Part shown: positions 34,562 to 44,433 of the stretch, piece after piece
Numbering within the stretch: position 1 is the first letter of the stretch
Layout: the number at the start of each line of letters is the position of its first letter
From: Elgaria multicarinata webbii
Taxonomy: Eukaryota; Chordata; Lepidosauria; Squamata; Anguidae
NCBI RefSeq assembly: GCF_023053635.1
Contig: NC_086172.1
Span: 16,955,501 to 17,019,500, forward strand
DNA length: 64,000 nt
Direction: 5' to 3'
Notes under the pieces: model-generated
What the model saw: the letters and a program-made list of their open reading frames with translations, nothing else
Database searches by the model: none
Told to the model about the DNA's origin: nothing
Position numbers and translations under genes: made by a program

Positions 34562-34857
34562 AGGAAAGGAACCTCTCGTGCAAGCACTTGAGTCATTGCT
34601 GACTCCCAGAGGGACGCCTGCTTTCACTGACGTTTTCTTGGCAGACTTCGTAGCGGGGTGGTTTGCCATTGCCTTCCCCAGTCGCGGTTACCTTTCCCCC
34701 AGCTAGCTGGGTACTCATTTTACCAACCTCGGAAGGATGGAAGGCTGAGTCGACCTGAGCCGGCTGCCTGAGAACCAGCTTCCGCTGGGATCGAACTCAG
34801 GCCGTGGGAGAGTTTCAGCTGCAGTAACTGCCACTTACCACTCTGCACCACACAAGG
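34562..34857 (-). mobile_element. tRNA-derived SINE with 18-bp target duplication
   Basis: A 296-bp minus-strand SINE. Read on the minus strand it starts with an A-box-like ggtgcagagtggtaag and a B-box-like gagttcgatcccag about 40 bp later, the spacing of an RNA polymerase III promoter. It continues ccatccttccgaggttggta and aaatgagtacccagctagct to a tail of ttcctttcctt. Identical 18-bp direct repeats (ctctatacaactatgaaa at 34544-34561 and 34858-34875) flank it, proving target-primed insertion. Full-length and well preserved. I do not know the family name with certainty. Confidence 0.92.
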
Positions 34858-34875
34858 CTCTATACAACTATGAAA

Positions 34876-35226
34876 GGACTCTTATTTCTGCCCACCTTAA
34901 TGGCAGGCCCATGATGATTTTGAGATCGAAAGGAAAGATTTCAGAAGAGGCCAAAATGTTGATTAAAAGACTATTTCCATATCCTTTTTATGCATTGTTC
35001 ACCACCGGTTCCAACAGTGGTGATTTTTAAAAGGCACTTTTAGAGATCAGGCAATTTGTTGGCATCACAGCATCACATAGCCAGCAATGTAACAAAGCCA
35101 AACTCGAGTGAAGGCATTGCATCCTGCTGCCCTCTGCCTGAATGAGCAGACCTTTTCACCCTGTTTAGCAGTTGGCACCCCCTCCCCACAAACAGTCACC
35201 AGAATAGGAGATGTGCCCCAAATCTA
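34876..35226. other. Unannotated stretch
   Basis: Continuation of the SINE target region; nothing else recognised. Confidence 0.4.
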
Positions 35227-35536
35227 GAGTGACCATATGGAAAAGAGGACAGGGCTCCTGTATCTTAAAACAGTTGCATAGAAAAGGGGATTTTAGCAGG
35301 TGTATGCCTGCAGCAGCTGGTGAAATTTCCTCTTCATCACAATAGTTAAAGCTGCAGGAGCCCTGTCCCCTTGACCAGATACAAAAGAGGGCAAGGCTCT
35401 TGCAGCTTTAACTGTTGTGATGAAGAGGGAATTTCACTAGGTGCTTCATGCATACAAATGACACCTGCTAAAATTCCCTTTTCTCTACAGCTGTTAAAGA
35501 TACAGGAGCTTTGTCCTCCTTTTCATATGGTCACCC
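35227..35536. mobile_element. Palindromic MITE (GTGACCATATG type)
   Basis: A 310-bp element with TIRs GAGTGACCATATGGAAAAGA and TCATATGGTCACCC plus the neighbouring ggacagggctcctgtatctt against aagatacaggagctttgtcc. A TA dinucleotide lies on each side (35225-35226 and 35537-35538), compatible with Tc1/mariner-type TA insertion. The interior carries two further alternating copies of the cagctttaact / agttaaagctg block, making a serial hairpin. The 85-codon frame crossing it is an artefact. Confidence 0.85.
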
Positions 35537-37660
35537 TACCCCAAGGAAACATCATTTTTTTAACATTAATAACCTATTGTGCTTACGTTATATTGCAGTT
35601 TGAATTTCCTGTAGACCCACTTAGATGAGACCTGCTGACTTTTATTATGTGTATGAACGTTTAGAACAAATTATTAAAAATTTCGCTGTGCCAATATTCA
35701 CTTTCAAACACTTTCAGAATGAGATTGTTAATTTTTGGATGGCCTGAATTGTTCTAGGGCTACTTTGGTACAATTTTTAAAGCATAAGTTGGTCTTTCGC
35801 CAGGGAATAGTGACATTTTTGGATAGCTAATCAGATTTGGTTATGCAATGACATCACTGAGGGCAAACAAAGCCAATTCAAAGTGATGACAGAGCTTCCT
35901 GGATGAAATCGTTATCATTCTGTATACATAACTGCTTTCTTTCCCTATCAAGTTCCCCCAATCAAAAAGGGGTGCATATTTTCAAGTTCTCACCAAATAC
36001 ATCCATTATTTTGGCTCAAGGGTTGAAAGTTCCACGCTTAACTACTTGAATATGTTGCCATGGGAGTAAATAGAAATAATTAAATTGGAATGCTTTGCTG
36101 TTTCAACAAAACATGATTTGGCATTCAGCATTAGAGTAAATTGCTGGTCAGAACTTGAGAACAAAAATTGTCCAGGTGATTATAATTCTGTATTTGATTC
36201 ACCTGGGAGAAATCTATTCGACTGACAGGTGATAATGTTTCAGTTCTTAAATCTCCAGTTTCTACAGTAACATTATATTAACTTGCTTGTGGACATCTTG
36301 TATCTTGAAATTGTCAAGAAAGCCACTTTGGTTTATAGTTTGTTCTTTATTCAGTATTGTTGCTAGAGTGCCTGGATTTACTAGTTTTCTTGCATACCCC
36401 AAAAAGTGGTTCTTCATCCTAAGTGCTGAAATAGGGTTTGCTATCTAATTGCACCACAGGATTCCATTTTTGGAGTAATTTTAGAAGTCTATTATTTGTG
36501 CACACATGAGAAGCAATTTTGAGCTCTCGTGCCCTGAAGGGAGATAGAGCATGTCTATACTACACATTTAAACTGGTTTAAGAGTAATTTCCTCTCTGCA
36601 GGGGAGTATATGTCTGTGAAGGGGATTAGAGATTTCTAACAGATTGCTCAGCACCCTCAGCACGCTACAGTTCTTTGGGGGTTATAGAATAGTTATAGAT
36701 TTGTAATATAGACGTGCTTTTCATTTGCCATCATCTTCTCTTCATTTATGCAGAAATAGAAGGATAATGGGCAAACACTTTAATATAGGAAACCATTTTA
36801 AAAAATAAGGTATTTTGTGCTTGTCTGTCCAGGACCTTCCAATGCTGCTGGGCTCGCACTGAACGAGAAATATGAGAAGTGTGAAAAAGGGTACCCTGTT
36901 GCACAGTTTTGCTCATGTTCCCTTTGTGGATAGCCACACCCTCGAACCCTCTGATTTGGAGGCATGTGGGGGTGTGTGCAGAGGGTTTGGGGGAGTCTTT
37001 CCGTTCTGCTGCAGATTTGACAGTTTTGGATACAACCTGATGAGTGAAGCAAAGGCTGTAGACATCACCTCTGCTGCTTTGAACATATGGGAAGGGCTAA
37101 AGCACTTCTGTTGTCTTGGACTCTTTTTGTTTTCATCACCTGTTGTGACTGGTCCTCATGCAGCCAAACACGCAGAATGCATGCACACTGACAGAAGGTA
37201 CTTGTGATTTGGGTTGGGCCAAAGGCTATTTTGGGGTGCGAGTGTTTCCATCCCAGTGCCAGCTTCATATTTTGTTTCCGATGTGAGCGATGTTTTCATT
37301 GATCCCCTCCAACAAAGTGTATGAGCTTCTTTAGGTGAACATTTTAAAGCATGCTCATGACTGGCTACTCATGGATCTCCGCGGGTCATTTTGACAATGC
37401 TGTGTTCCTCTTGCACATCTCCCACTCATCTCCTGCTCCTTCCACCATTTTTTTTTGTTATAAAATAATCTTCATTATACACAACTCTTCTGAGCTATAG
37501 CAACATTTGTCGCTATTTCCTACCGTGTGCAGGAGACGTTTTGCTATAAAATGCCCACTAGAGGTCGCTGTCCCACTACACTGAATGGGCCACAGGGTCT
37601 CTTCTCTTCTTGCTCTCTGCCTCCGTTGTTGCACCGCGCCCCACTTTGTTGGTCTCTGGC
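35537..37660. other. Unannotated stretch
   Basis: AT-rich. Frames of 63-111 codons at 36.7-37.3 kb overlap on both strands and show no domain. No repeat recognised. Confidence 0.4.
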
Positions 37661-37721
37661 CGACAGCTGCCAGGCCGCTGTGTGAACAGAGTGCTGGACT
37701 ACATGGACCCCCTGTCTGATC
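37661..37721 (+). mobile_element. CR1-like LINE tail fragment
   Basis: About 60 bp of the older CR1-like 3' end: gctgtgtgaacagagtgctg, gactacatggacc and tctgatcagggcacttctta, then tgttctta. It directly abuts an L2 fragment, and together they produce a misleading single reading frame. Confidence 0.75.
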
Positions 37722-38338
37722 AGGGCACTTCTTATGTTCTTACTGTCAATGATGTTACGCTTACTCTGGTCAAGGAAGCTCGTAGTCTTGGCTTTATATT
37801 TGATTCCTCGCTCTCCTTTATTCCTCATATTGAGGCAGTAGCTACTTCTGCCAAGACTCTTGTTCACGCACTGGTTATCTCTCGGTTGGACTACTGCAAC
37901 CTTCTTCTCACTGGCCTCCCTTCTTCTCACATCAGTCCGCTGGTTTCTGTTCACCACTCTGCTGCTAAGATCATCTTCTTGGCTCGCCGCTCTGACCATG
38001 TTACTCCACTTCTGAAATCTCTTCATTGGCTTCCAATTCACTTCAGAATCCAATATAAACTTCTCCTGTTGACCTACAAAGCTTTTCATGGTCTAGCTCC
38101 TTCCTATCTCTCCTCTCTCATCTCACACTATTGCCCCGCTCGTGCTCTTCATTCCTCTGATGCCATGTTTCTCGCCTGCCCAAGGGTCTCTACTTCCCTT
38201 GCTCGGCTTCGTCCATTTTCTTCTGCTGCCCCTTACGCCTGGAACGCTCTTCCAGAACATCTGAGATCCACAAGTTCAATCGCAGCTTTTAAAGCTCAGC
38301 TAAAAACTTTTCTTTTTCCTAAAGCTTTTAAAACCTGA
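37722..38338 (+). pseudogene. L2 reverse transcriptase C-terminal remnant
   Basis: The L2-derived part of a longer chance frame that opens at 37610 in unrelated upstream sequence and runs through a CR1 tail. About 205 residues belong to the RT thumb and C-terminal domain of an L2-clade LINE. The catalytic motifs are absent. The 181-codon minus-strand frame at 37544-38089 is merely its antisense shadow. Not a host gene. Confidence 0.88.
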
Positions 38339-38535
38339 TGTTGTTTGGACTCTATACTGTTAGTTTTACCCTACCCTGTGCCTGTTTACCCTACCCAGTG
38401 CCTGTTTGCATTCTCTTCCCCTCCTTATTGTTTTACTATGATTTTATTAGAATGTAAGCCTATGCGGCAGGGTCTTGCTATTTACTGTTTTACTCTGTAC
38501 AGCACCATGTACATTGATGGTGCTATATAAATAAA

Positions 38536-38566
<31 letters not shown>

Positions 38567-38571
38567 TAAGA
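37722..38571 (+). mobile_element. L2-clade LINE (second subfamily), 3' half
   Basis: Plus-strand L2 fragment of a different subfamily from the 23.95-kb copy. Coding remnant: SLGFIFDSSLSFIPHIEAVA, SRLDYCNLLLTGLP, DHVTPLLKSLHWLPIHFRIQ, LTYKAFHGLAPSYLS, APYAWNALPEHLR and the end LKTFLFPKAFKT at 38338. About 30 residues normally lying between SAKTL and VHALVIS appear deleted without breaking the frame. The 3' UTR ends acagcaccatgtacattgat and ggtgctatataaataaataa, followed by (TAAA)n and (TAA)n. The catalytic YADD lies upstream of the truncation. Confidence 0.9.
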
Positions 38572-38616
38572 GTGTTAGCTATTGGGTGGTATAGAAATGT
38601 AATAAATAAATAAACA
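38572..38616 (+). mobile_element. L2-clade LINE tail (23.95-kb subfamily)
   Basis: gagtgttagctattgggtgg then tatagaaatgtaataaataa: the last 45 bp of the other L2 subfamily, placed directly after the tandem-repeat tail of the preceding L2. Confidence 0.8.
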
Positions 38617-39279
38617 GCAAACCTTTTGGTGATTCGTGAGTTCTGGTTGAACTGAACACACAAAAGCTGAGAAATTGTTTTTTCCAACCATAATTCCAGC
38701 CCCCCTTTTAAACCACAATGTGTCTTAGGTAAAAAGACCAGCACAGGTGTGGCAAGTGACGAAGGGGAGGTGCCCATTGGGATGCATACGTGACTATTCA
38801 GCCACAGGGCTCTATCAGTCAACAGCCTGAGTGCTCAGACTTGTGAGATGTTGTGTTGGCGTTTGGGCTTTATTCAGATATGAACATCAGAGTTTACTTG
38901 TCGGATGACAAAATCATTGGACAGTTTCCAAGTGCAATGTAGATAAAGCTCAGATTAGAACAGGCCTGTGTGAGCTTTGATTCACACCAAGAAAGTGGCC
39001 GAACACCCTACTCGTGTTTGATAATTTCCCTGTTTGTGCAGTCTCAGGCAGGCAGGAAGCACCAGGGCCCTGGTGGGCCACATTCAGCTTGGTGAGTCAC
39101 AATTTATGATATAAAATTATGGAAAGCGGATCGTGGAGTCAGCGGACTGGAGAAAATGCTTTCTTTCTCTCTTATGGCACTAGAACTCAGGGACACCCAA
39201 TGAAATGGATTGGCAGTAGATGCAGGGCAGGCAAAGAAAGTACTTTGCTAAATGCATAATAATGTATGGAATTAATGCA
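38617..39279. other. Unannotated stretch
   Basis: No gene or repeat recognised. Confidence 0.4.
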
Positions 39280-39595
39280 TGTTTTTTGCTGCCACAGGAT
39301 GTGGTGATAGTGGTTTTAAGTGGTTTTAAAGGAGAAGTAGAGAAATTGTTCAAGGATGATCAGTGGCTGCTAGCCATGATTATTTATTTATTTATTTAAT
39401 TAAAATATTTCCTGGGCACCTTTTAAAGTTGGAGCCTATGGGAGCTCTACATTCAGAGGCAGTTTGCCGCTGAACATCTGCTCGCTGGAGCCAATGGCAA
39501 GAGAGGGCTGTTGCACTCATGGACGGGATGGACCCTTGGTCCGACCCAACTGGGCGCTTCTTATACTCTTGTTCTTATTCGTCCTGCACAGTAAG
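39280..39595 (+). mobile_element. CR1-like LINE, divergent 3' end
   Basis: Related to 14960: gctgccacaggatgtggtga, then aaggagaagtagagaaattg and gatcagtggctgctagccat. It resumes after an intervening (TTTA)n-containing segment (about 39378-39440) with gaacatctgctcgctggagc, gttgcactcatggacgggat and ggacccttggtccgaccca, ending tcttatactcttgttctta. The interrupting piece may be a small insertion. Confidence 0.72.
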
Positions 39596-40994
39596 AATAC
39601 TGGATTGTTCTCGCTCCTCCCTCCTCAAGCAAGTCCAGGATTTTCTCACTGCTGTCTTCTCCTGGCAACATATATAAAACTTGTGATGGTTCAACAACTG
39701 CTTCGGTTTTGTCTGGATAGTACAAGAAATAAGAAACCTATTCTGGTTACATTCAGTACATGAAACTTGATTGACATTCCCCATCACCTGCTTTATTAAT
39801 CACATGCAGCATCTAGAACAACAGTTTTTAGGACGTTGATCTAATCTTTTAAAGCTACTTGATTAGTTACATAAGGATCCATAAATACAAGTAATTTATA
39901 CATTTCATCAGCCAGAGTTTTATCAGACGTTTGTTCCAACAAAGTTGCAAGAAACCTTTGGGACCAGCATACAATTCCCAGAAGAAAACATAGTGAATAA
40001 TATCCTTCATTTGTGGAGCCCCACATATGCAAAGAAATAGAAATATGGGAACATCTGCATTCCTTCCACCCAAATGCACGGAAGGCATGATGGAAATGTA
40101 ATTCTGTAAATGCCTTCGTTATTAGAGGGGGAAATCGCTCACTCCTACAAAGATGGTACCACCTGCTAAATCCTTTTCGTAGACTGGTTTATTATAATTT
40201 AAATCTTAAATTCACTTAAATGAAAGGAAGTCAATGCGAAAGAAAAATGGACCAGTCTTTCAAAAGAGGAAGAAGTCCAGCCTCCTTTGTTTTTTCTGTA
40301 CTTAATAGCAAAGTTTAGCCATATGGTGACCAGGCATGCTGGTCAGTCATATGAAAGAAGCTGTCCTTGTTCACACTCTTCAGAGCTGCAGGCTGCCTCT
40401 CTTGCAGCAGACCATCGCTCCCCATATCATATAGGTGCCTAAAGGCTGACATGTGCTTATGCCATGTTTTTCATAGTCGTATGAGATAGACTTTAGGATT
40501 TTCCAGTGTGCATTCAGAAAACGTAATGTATTCTAATGAGGACTAGACATGAAAGCTTCTTCAAAAAGGATAAAGGAAAGGTGATGTTATTATTTCTTAG
40601 TGACTGATCTGGCATGCTTTTAAACCAGCTTAGACTGATTAAACAAAATAATGATAGATGGTACATGAACAGAGGATACGGTTGTCAGCTATGCTGGCCT
40701 AAAGAAAGTTACTGTGGCTAAGATGAACCTTGTTACGGTTCTGTCTGCCACTGTCTTGGCTCATCTGTTATAGGATACTGATTTATTATTTGTGCTCCCC
40801 TAATAGTAAAACATCAGTCGAGTGAGGTGAATGCACCTTTAAGTCTGTCTGGGGCATTGGGTCATATGTTCATCAGGTGCATGAAGTGGACTAAAAAGTT
40901 AATGTAACTAGATGCATGACCAAATTGCATCTATTGGATGACCAAATTAATGCAGTGAGGGCAAAAGGGAATGGTAATACAATAAATACATCCA
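39596..40994. other. Unannotated stretch
   Basis: AT-rich. The minus-strand frames at 39.6-40.1 kb show no certain domain. The 39841-40090 segment (FLFLCICGAPQMKDIIHYVF and similar) has the flavour of a degenerate LINE 3' coding end but is not assignable. Confidence 0.35.
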
Positions 40995-41022
40995 TTTTAT
41001 TTTATTTTATTTTATTTTATTT
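40995..41022. repeat. (TTTTA)n repeat at an L2 tail
   Basis: Pentanucleotide array at the 3' end of the minus-strand L2 that follows. Confidence 0.9.
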
Positions 41023-41900
41023 GTACCCTGCCTTTCTACCAAGAAACTTGGCACTCAAAAGTGATTTACAATCATAAATAAAACTTGATTAAAACAATAA
41101 TAAAACAAATTCATTCAATACAATTAAAAAACACAACAATAACAATAAAAACAGCATCCTACCCAACAGGCCTACTTACCCTTGCTTGAATAAGGGCCGT
41201 TACCTGCTGGCAAAAGGACAGCAGAGAGCTTCCTTTGGCGGGGAGTTCCACAGCCTGGGAGTGGCCACCAAGAAGGCCCTCTTTCGTGTCTCCACCAAAG
41301 ATGCCTCTGAAGGTGGCAGTCTTGAAAGAACAGCCTCTCCTGAAGATTTTAAGACCAAGACAGGCTCTTATGATGTCATTCTATTACTGACATCAGACAC
41401 TGGTTTAGAAATAGAACAGCTTCTTTGAATTTGGATGGAAAGGAGAGATAGGATTGGATATCATCAGCACACTGGTGGCACCAAACCCCCAAACTTTGAA
41501 CAGTCTCTCCCAGAGGTCTTATGTATATGTTAAATATTATGGGAGATAAGATGAAACCCGGAGGGACACCACAGGCCGATGATCATGGCATTGAACAGGG
41601 ATCCCCCAGCACTTTCTTCTAAGATTGCCTCTCCCAAGATGAACTGGATCCACTCCATAACAGTGCCTCACAATCATATCTCAGACAGATACTCCAGCAG
41701 GATATCATGTTGATGCTATTGAAAGTCTTGGAGAGGCTCAGTAGAACCAAGAGGGACACACTGTCCAGGCCCAGGCATAGATCATCCACCAAGGCAAGCA
41801 AAACTGTCTCTGCCCCTTAACCAGACCTGAAGTCATATTGAAATGGATCTAGATCATCCATCTGAACCAGAAACCCCTGGATCTAGATAATCCACATCAT
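41023..41900 (-). mobile_element. L2-clade LINE, degenerate 3' half
   Basis: Minus-strand, about 0.9 kb. Recognisable in element order: a DDLDPFQYDFRSG-like segment (near 41860-41820), a DDLCLGLDSVSLLVLLSLSKTF motif-A-like region (41790-41730), a GVPPGFILSPIIFNIYI-like motif B region (41570-41520) and an HQCADDI-like catalytic box near 41455-41475. The 3' UTR ends gccaagtttcttggtagaaa and ggcagggtacaaa, then (TAAAA)n. Many frame breaks; clearly older than the 23.95-kb copy. Confidence 0.82.
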
Positions 41901-42580
41901 CCAGATTTTCCCAGATTGCTGGGGAATTACTAATATATAACCTAAATATTCCCTGAGGTTAACTCGTTAGTGTGGCAATAAACTTGAATATATTCACAGG
42001 CTTGCCAAACTTTTGCCTAGCTCAGTTTTATGTATAGCTTTACTGAGATAGCCAAATACTCCAGAAAGTGGCTAAAAAGAAGAAGAAATATGTATAAGGT
42101 TACTCCATAACAAACAAAACTCTGGGTATGTTCTGCTCCTTCAGAAAATATTTTAAAGGGGGTGGGGGAAATAAGTTAGGATGTGAAGAATTAGAATTAC
42201 GGAGAAAGAGTGAGATCAGGGACAGGGATATACTGTAATTTATCATGAAAAGCCTACAAGGAAATATTAAATAGGACTACATGTATTTGAAGTGGTATAA
42301 TTGCTGCTTTTGAAATTCTGTGATGTAACTTATAAATCCCAGTTAAGGGATTTTAAAAAGCTGAATTGCTGGAATATTTGACTGTGACAGCTATAGTCTT
42401 TTGGCACAGAGCACTTAGGAGCTCTTCAGTACATACTCTTGGGAAACACTTAAAAAAATCAATGCATGCTAGCTTGACATAGATTGAACTAGTCCCATGA
42501 CTGCTGCTGCCACATCCTGAGCTGATCCCATATAATCTTTTGTCACTCTAGTCACCCCCGCTAACTTTTCAAGTGTTTGT
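41901..42580. other. Unannotated stretch
   Basis: No gene or repeat recognised. Confidence 0.4.
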
Positions 42581-42965
42581 GATCCAGTCAGTGGTGTAGC
42601 ATGGGTTGCTGGTGCCCGGGGCAAGGCAAGTATTGCGCCCCTGATCCATGGACCTTTAGCACTCCCCGAGTCCCTTCCACCACTCCAGTATTGAACCCCT
42701 TGCCCCCCCCAAGCACATGTATTATATTTTAAGAAAATGCTGATCTATCTAAAGTAAAATTAATTTAATACTAGTATTACATTTATTTAAAATCACCTGG
42801 TTTTAATATGTGCAAATTTTTCAATAACAGTATTGAAATCTACAGCAGTACTTTCAGCAGTGTTCACAAGAAACCTTTCAAGGCTTCCAGTTAGCTTAGC
42901 TTGTTGTTCCTGCTCTATCTTCCTCCTCTTCCTGCATTGTGCACCTGATTCTTTAAAGCAGCACT

Positions 42966-43236
42966 TTCTGCAGCTGAAACTCTCCCCATGGCCTGAGTTT
43001 GATCCCAGCGGAAGCTGGTTTCAGGCAGCCGGCTCGGGTCGACTCAGCCTTCCATCCTCCCGAGGTCGGTAAAATGAGTACCCAGTTAGCTGGGGGAAAG
43101 GTAATAACGGCTGGGGAAGGCAATGGCAAACCACCCCACTATAAGGCCTGCCAAGAAAACGTCGACGAAAGCTGGCGGCCCTCCAAGAGTCAGTAATGAC
43201 TCAGTGCTTGCACGAGAGGTTCCTTTCCTTTCCTTC
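42966..43236 (+). mobile_element. tRNA-derived SINE nested in a hAT element
   Basis: Same SINE family as 34562, here on the plus strand. It contains B-box-like gagtttgatcccagc, ccatcctcccgaggtcggta, aaatgagtacccagttagct and tcagtgcttgcacgagaggt, with the tail tcctttcctttcctt. The first 60-70 bp with the A box are missing or unrecognisable, and no clear target duplication is seen. The two 65-80-codon frames here are artefacts. Confidence 0.88.
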
Positions 43237-43269
43237 CTGATATGATGACCTTGATATGATAACCGATCA

Positions 43270-43414
43270 CCTTGCAGGCTGCATTTCCTCCCAAACGGGC
43301 CTCTCTAGCACACACGTCGCTGCTCTGTCCTCCTTCTGGATTACTTAGAAAGTAGCCAGAGTGGCAACACGTGTGCTAGAGAGGCCCGTTTGGGAGGAAA
43401 TGCAACCTGCAAGG
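43270..43414. repeat. 48-bp inverted repeat inside the hAT element
   Basis: The left arm (43270-43316) contains gcatttcctcccaaacgggc and ctctctagcacacacgt. The right arm (43367-43414) contains acacgtgtgctagagaggcc and cgtttgggaggaaatgcaac. Arms match with two to three differences around a 50-bp loop. Confidence 0.88.
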
Positions 43415-43628
43415 CCTTCCTGACCTGTGCACAACAAGAAAAATGCTGTAAAATGTTACATGGCAACGTTTATTTGCCCCGGCTACACAGCTGGATATAC
43501 ACAGATTTTATTTTTTTATTTATTATTACTACTTTCTTTCTTTTTTTGAAATTTTTGTGCCCCTAAGAATTTTGCACCCAGGGCAACCGCCCCTGAGGGG
43601 CCCCCCACGCTACGCCACTGGATCCAGT

Positions 43629-44433
43629 ACAAAAAGCTGCTCTGGGCTCCCTTTAGCATGAGGTGGATGGCTGTCACATGACTAACTGAATCATGGCAGA
43701 GGGGTGCTAGTTAATGCAGAATAATTTAAAAATGTAGCTGCCTCATGCTCAAATGGTAATGCAAATAATCCCTGAATCACTCTTATTTCTTGCATCAAGT
43801 GGCTTAACTTGTAATTTCTCTTCTGAGCAATCTTGCTAGTTCTTGGATAAAGGATGCTTCTAGACAGAGGGCTCCTATTACTACGAGTCAAAAGGCATCG
43901 CACCTATTCTGCCTTTTTTTCCTTAACAGATTTTTTTTCTGGTAAGAAAAAAGATGGATGAAGCAACAGGAAAACACAGGAGGGTTACAAATTGACATTG
44001 CTTGGACACCCGCAAATTTATGTGAAGGAGGCAGCGTAATTGCACAATAAAAGCTTCATTTGGAAATACCGACAATGTGTCAATCATTTTGTAGGTTCTA
44101 CTACCATTGGAGATAAAGTTGATATCCACAATCAAAAAGGTCTTTTCAGTAGTGGCCCCCTGTTTATGGAATTACTTACTCAAAGAGATGTTCCTGATCC
44201 CTTTTCCAGTGGCCCTTGTCATCAGGCTTTCAGCCACTAGGATAAGAACAAAAGCCATCTTCTAGTTTTTAGCGTTACATGTGTTTGTGTGTGTGTGCTG
44301 CTAACAACTTTGGAGACTTCTAGGGTACAGATTTGTGTAAATAAATCCTCAAGAATCTTGTTTAGAAGGTAGAGTAAGTTATTTTAAAAAAATAATTATA
44401 ATAAAATCACCCTTTAGAGACTAGAGAAGGCAC
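43629..44433. other. Unannotated stretch
   Basis: No gene recognised. Contains a short (GT)n run at 44280-44299. Confidence 0.4.

Larger units (their letters stand above)
42589..43620. mobile_element. hAT-superfamily DNA transposon remnant, non-autonomous
   Basis: A 1,032-bp element with TIRs CAGTGGTGTAGCATGGG at the left and CACGCTACGCCACTG at the right. A subterminal ggtgcccggggcaaggcaag is mirrored by gcacccagggcaaccgcccc. Identical 8-bp duplications gatccagt flank it (42581-42588 and 43621-43628), diagnostic of hAT. No transposase frame remains. The interior contains a nested SINE (42966-43236) and an inner inverted repeat (43270-43414). Whether the inner repeat is original or a second insertion is unclear. 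Confidence 0.94.

Noticed and set aside
34562-34857. True tRNA gene from the A- and B-box-like motifs
   Set aside because: No cloverleaf with acceptor and anticodon stems. The long 3' part, tail and target duplication identify a SINE.
37544-38089. 181-codon minus-strand frame
   Set aside because: Antisense to the L2 RT remnant, no independent similarity.
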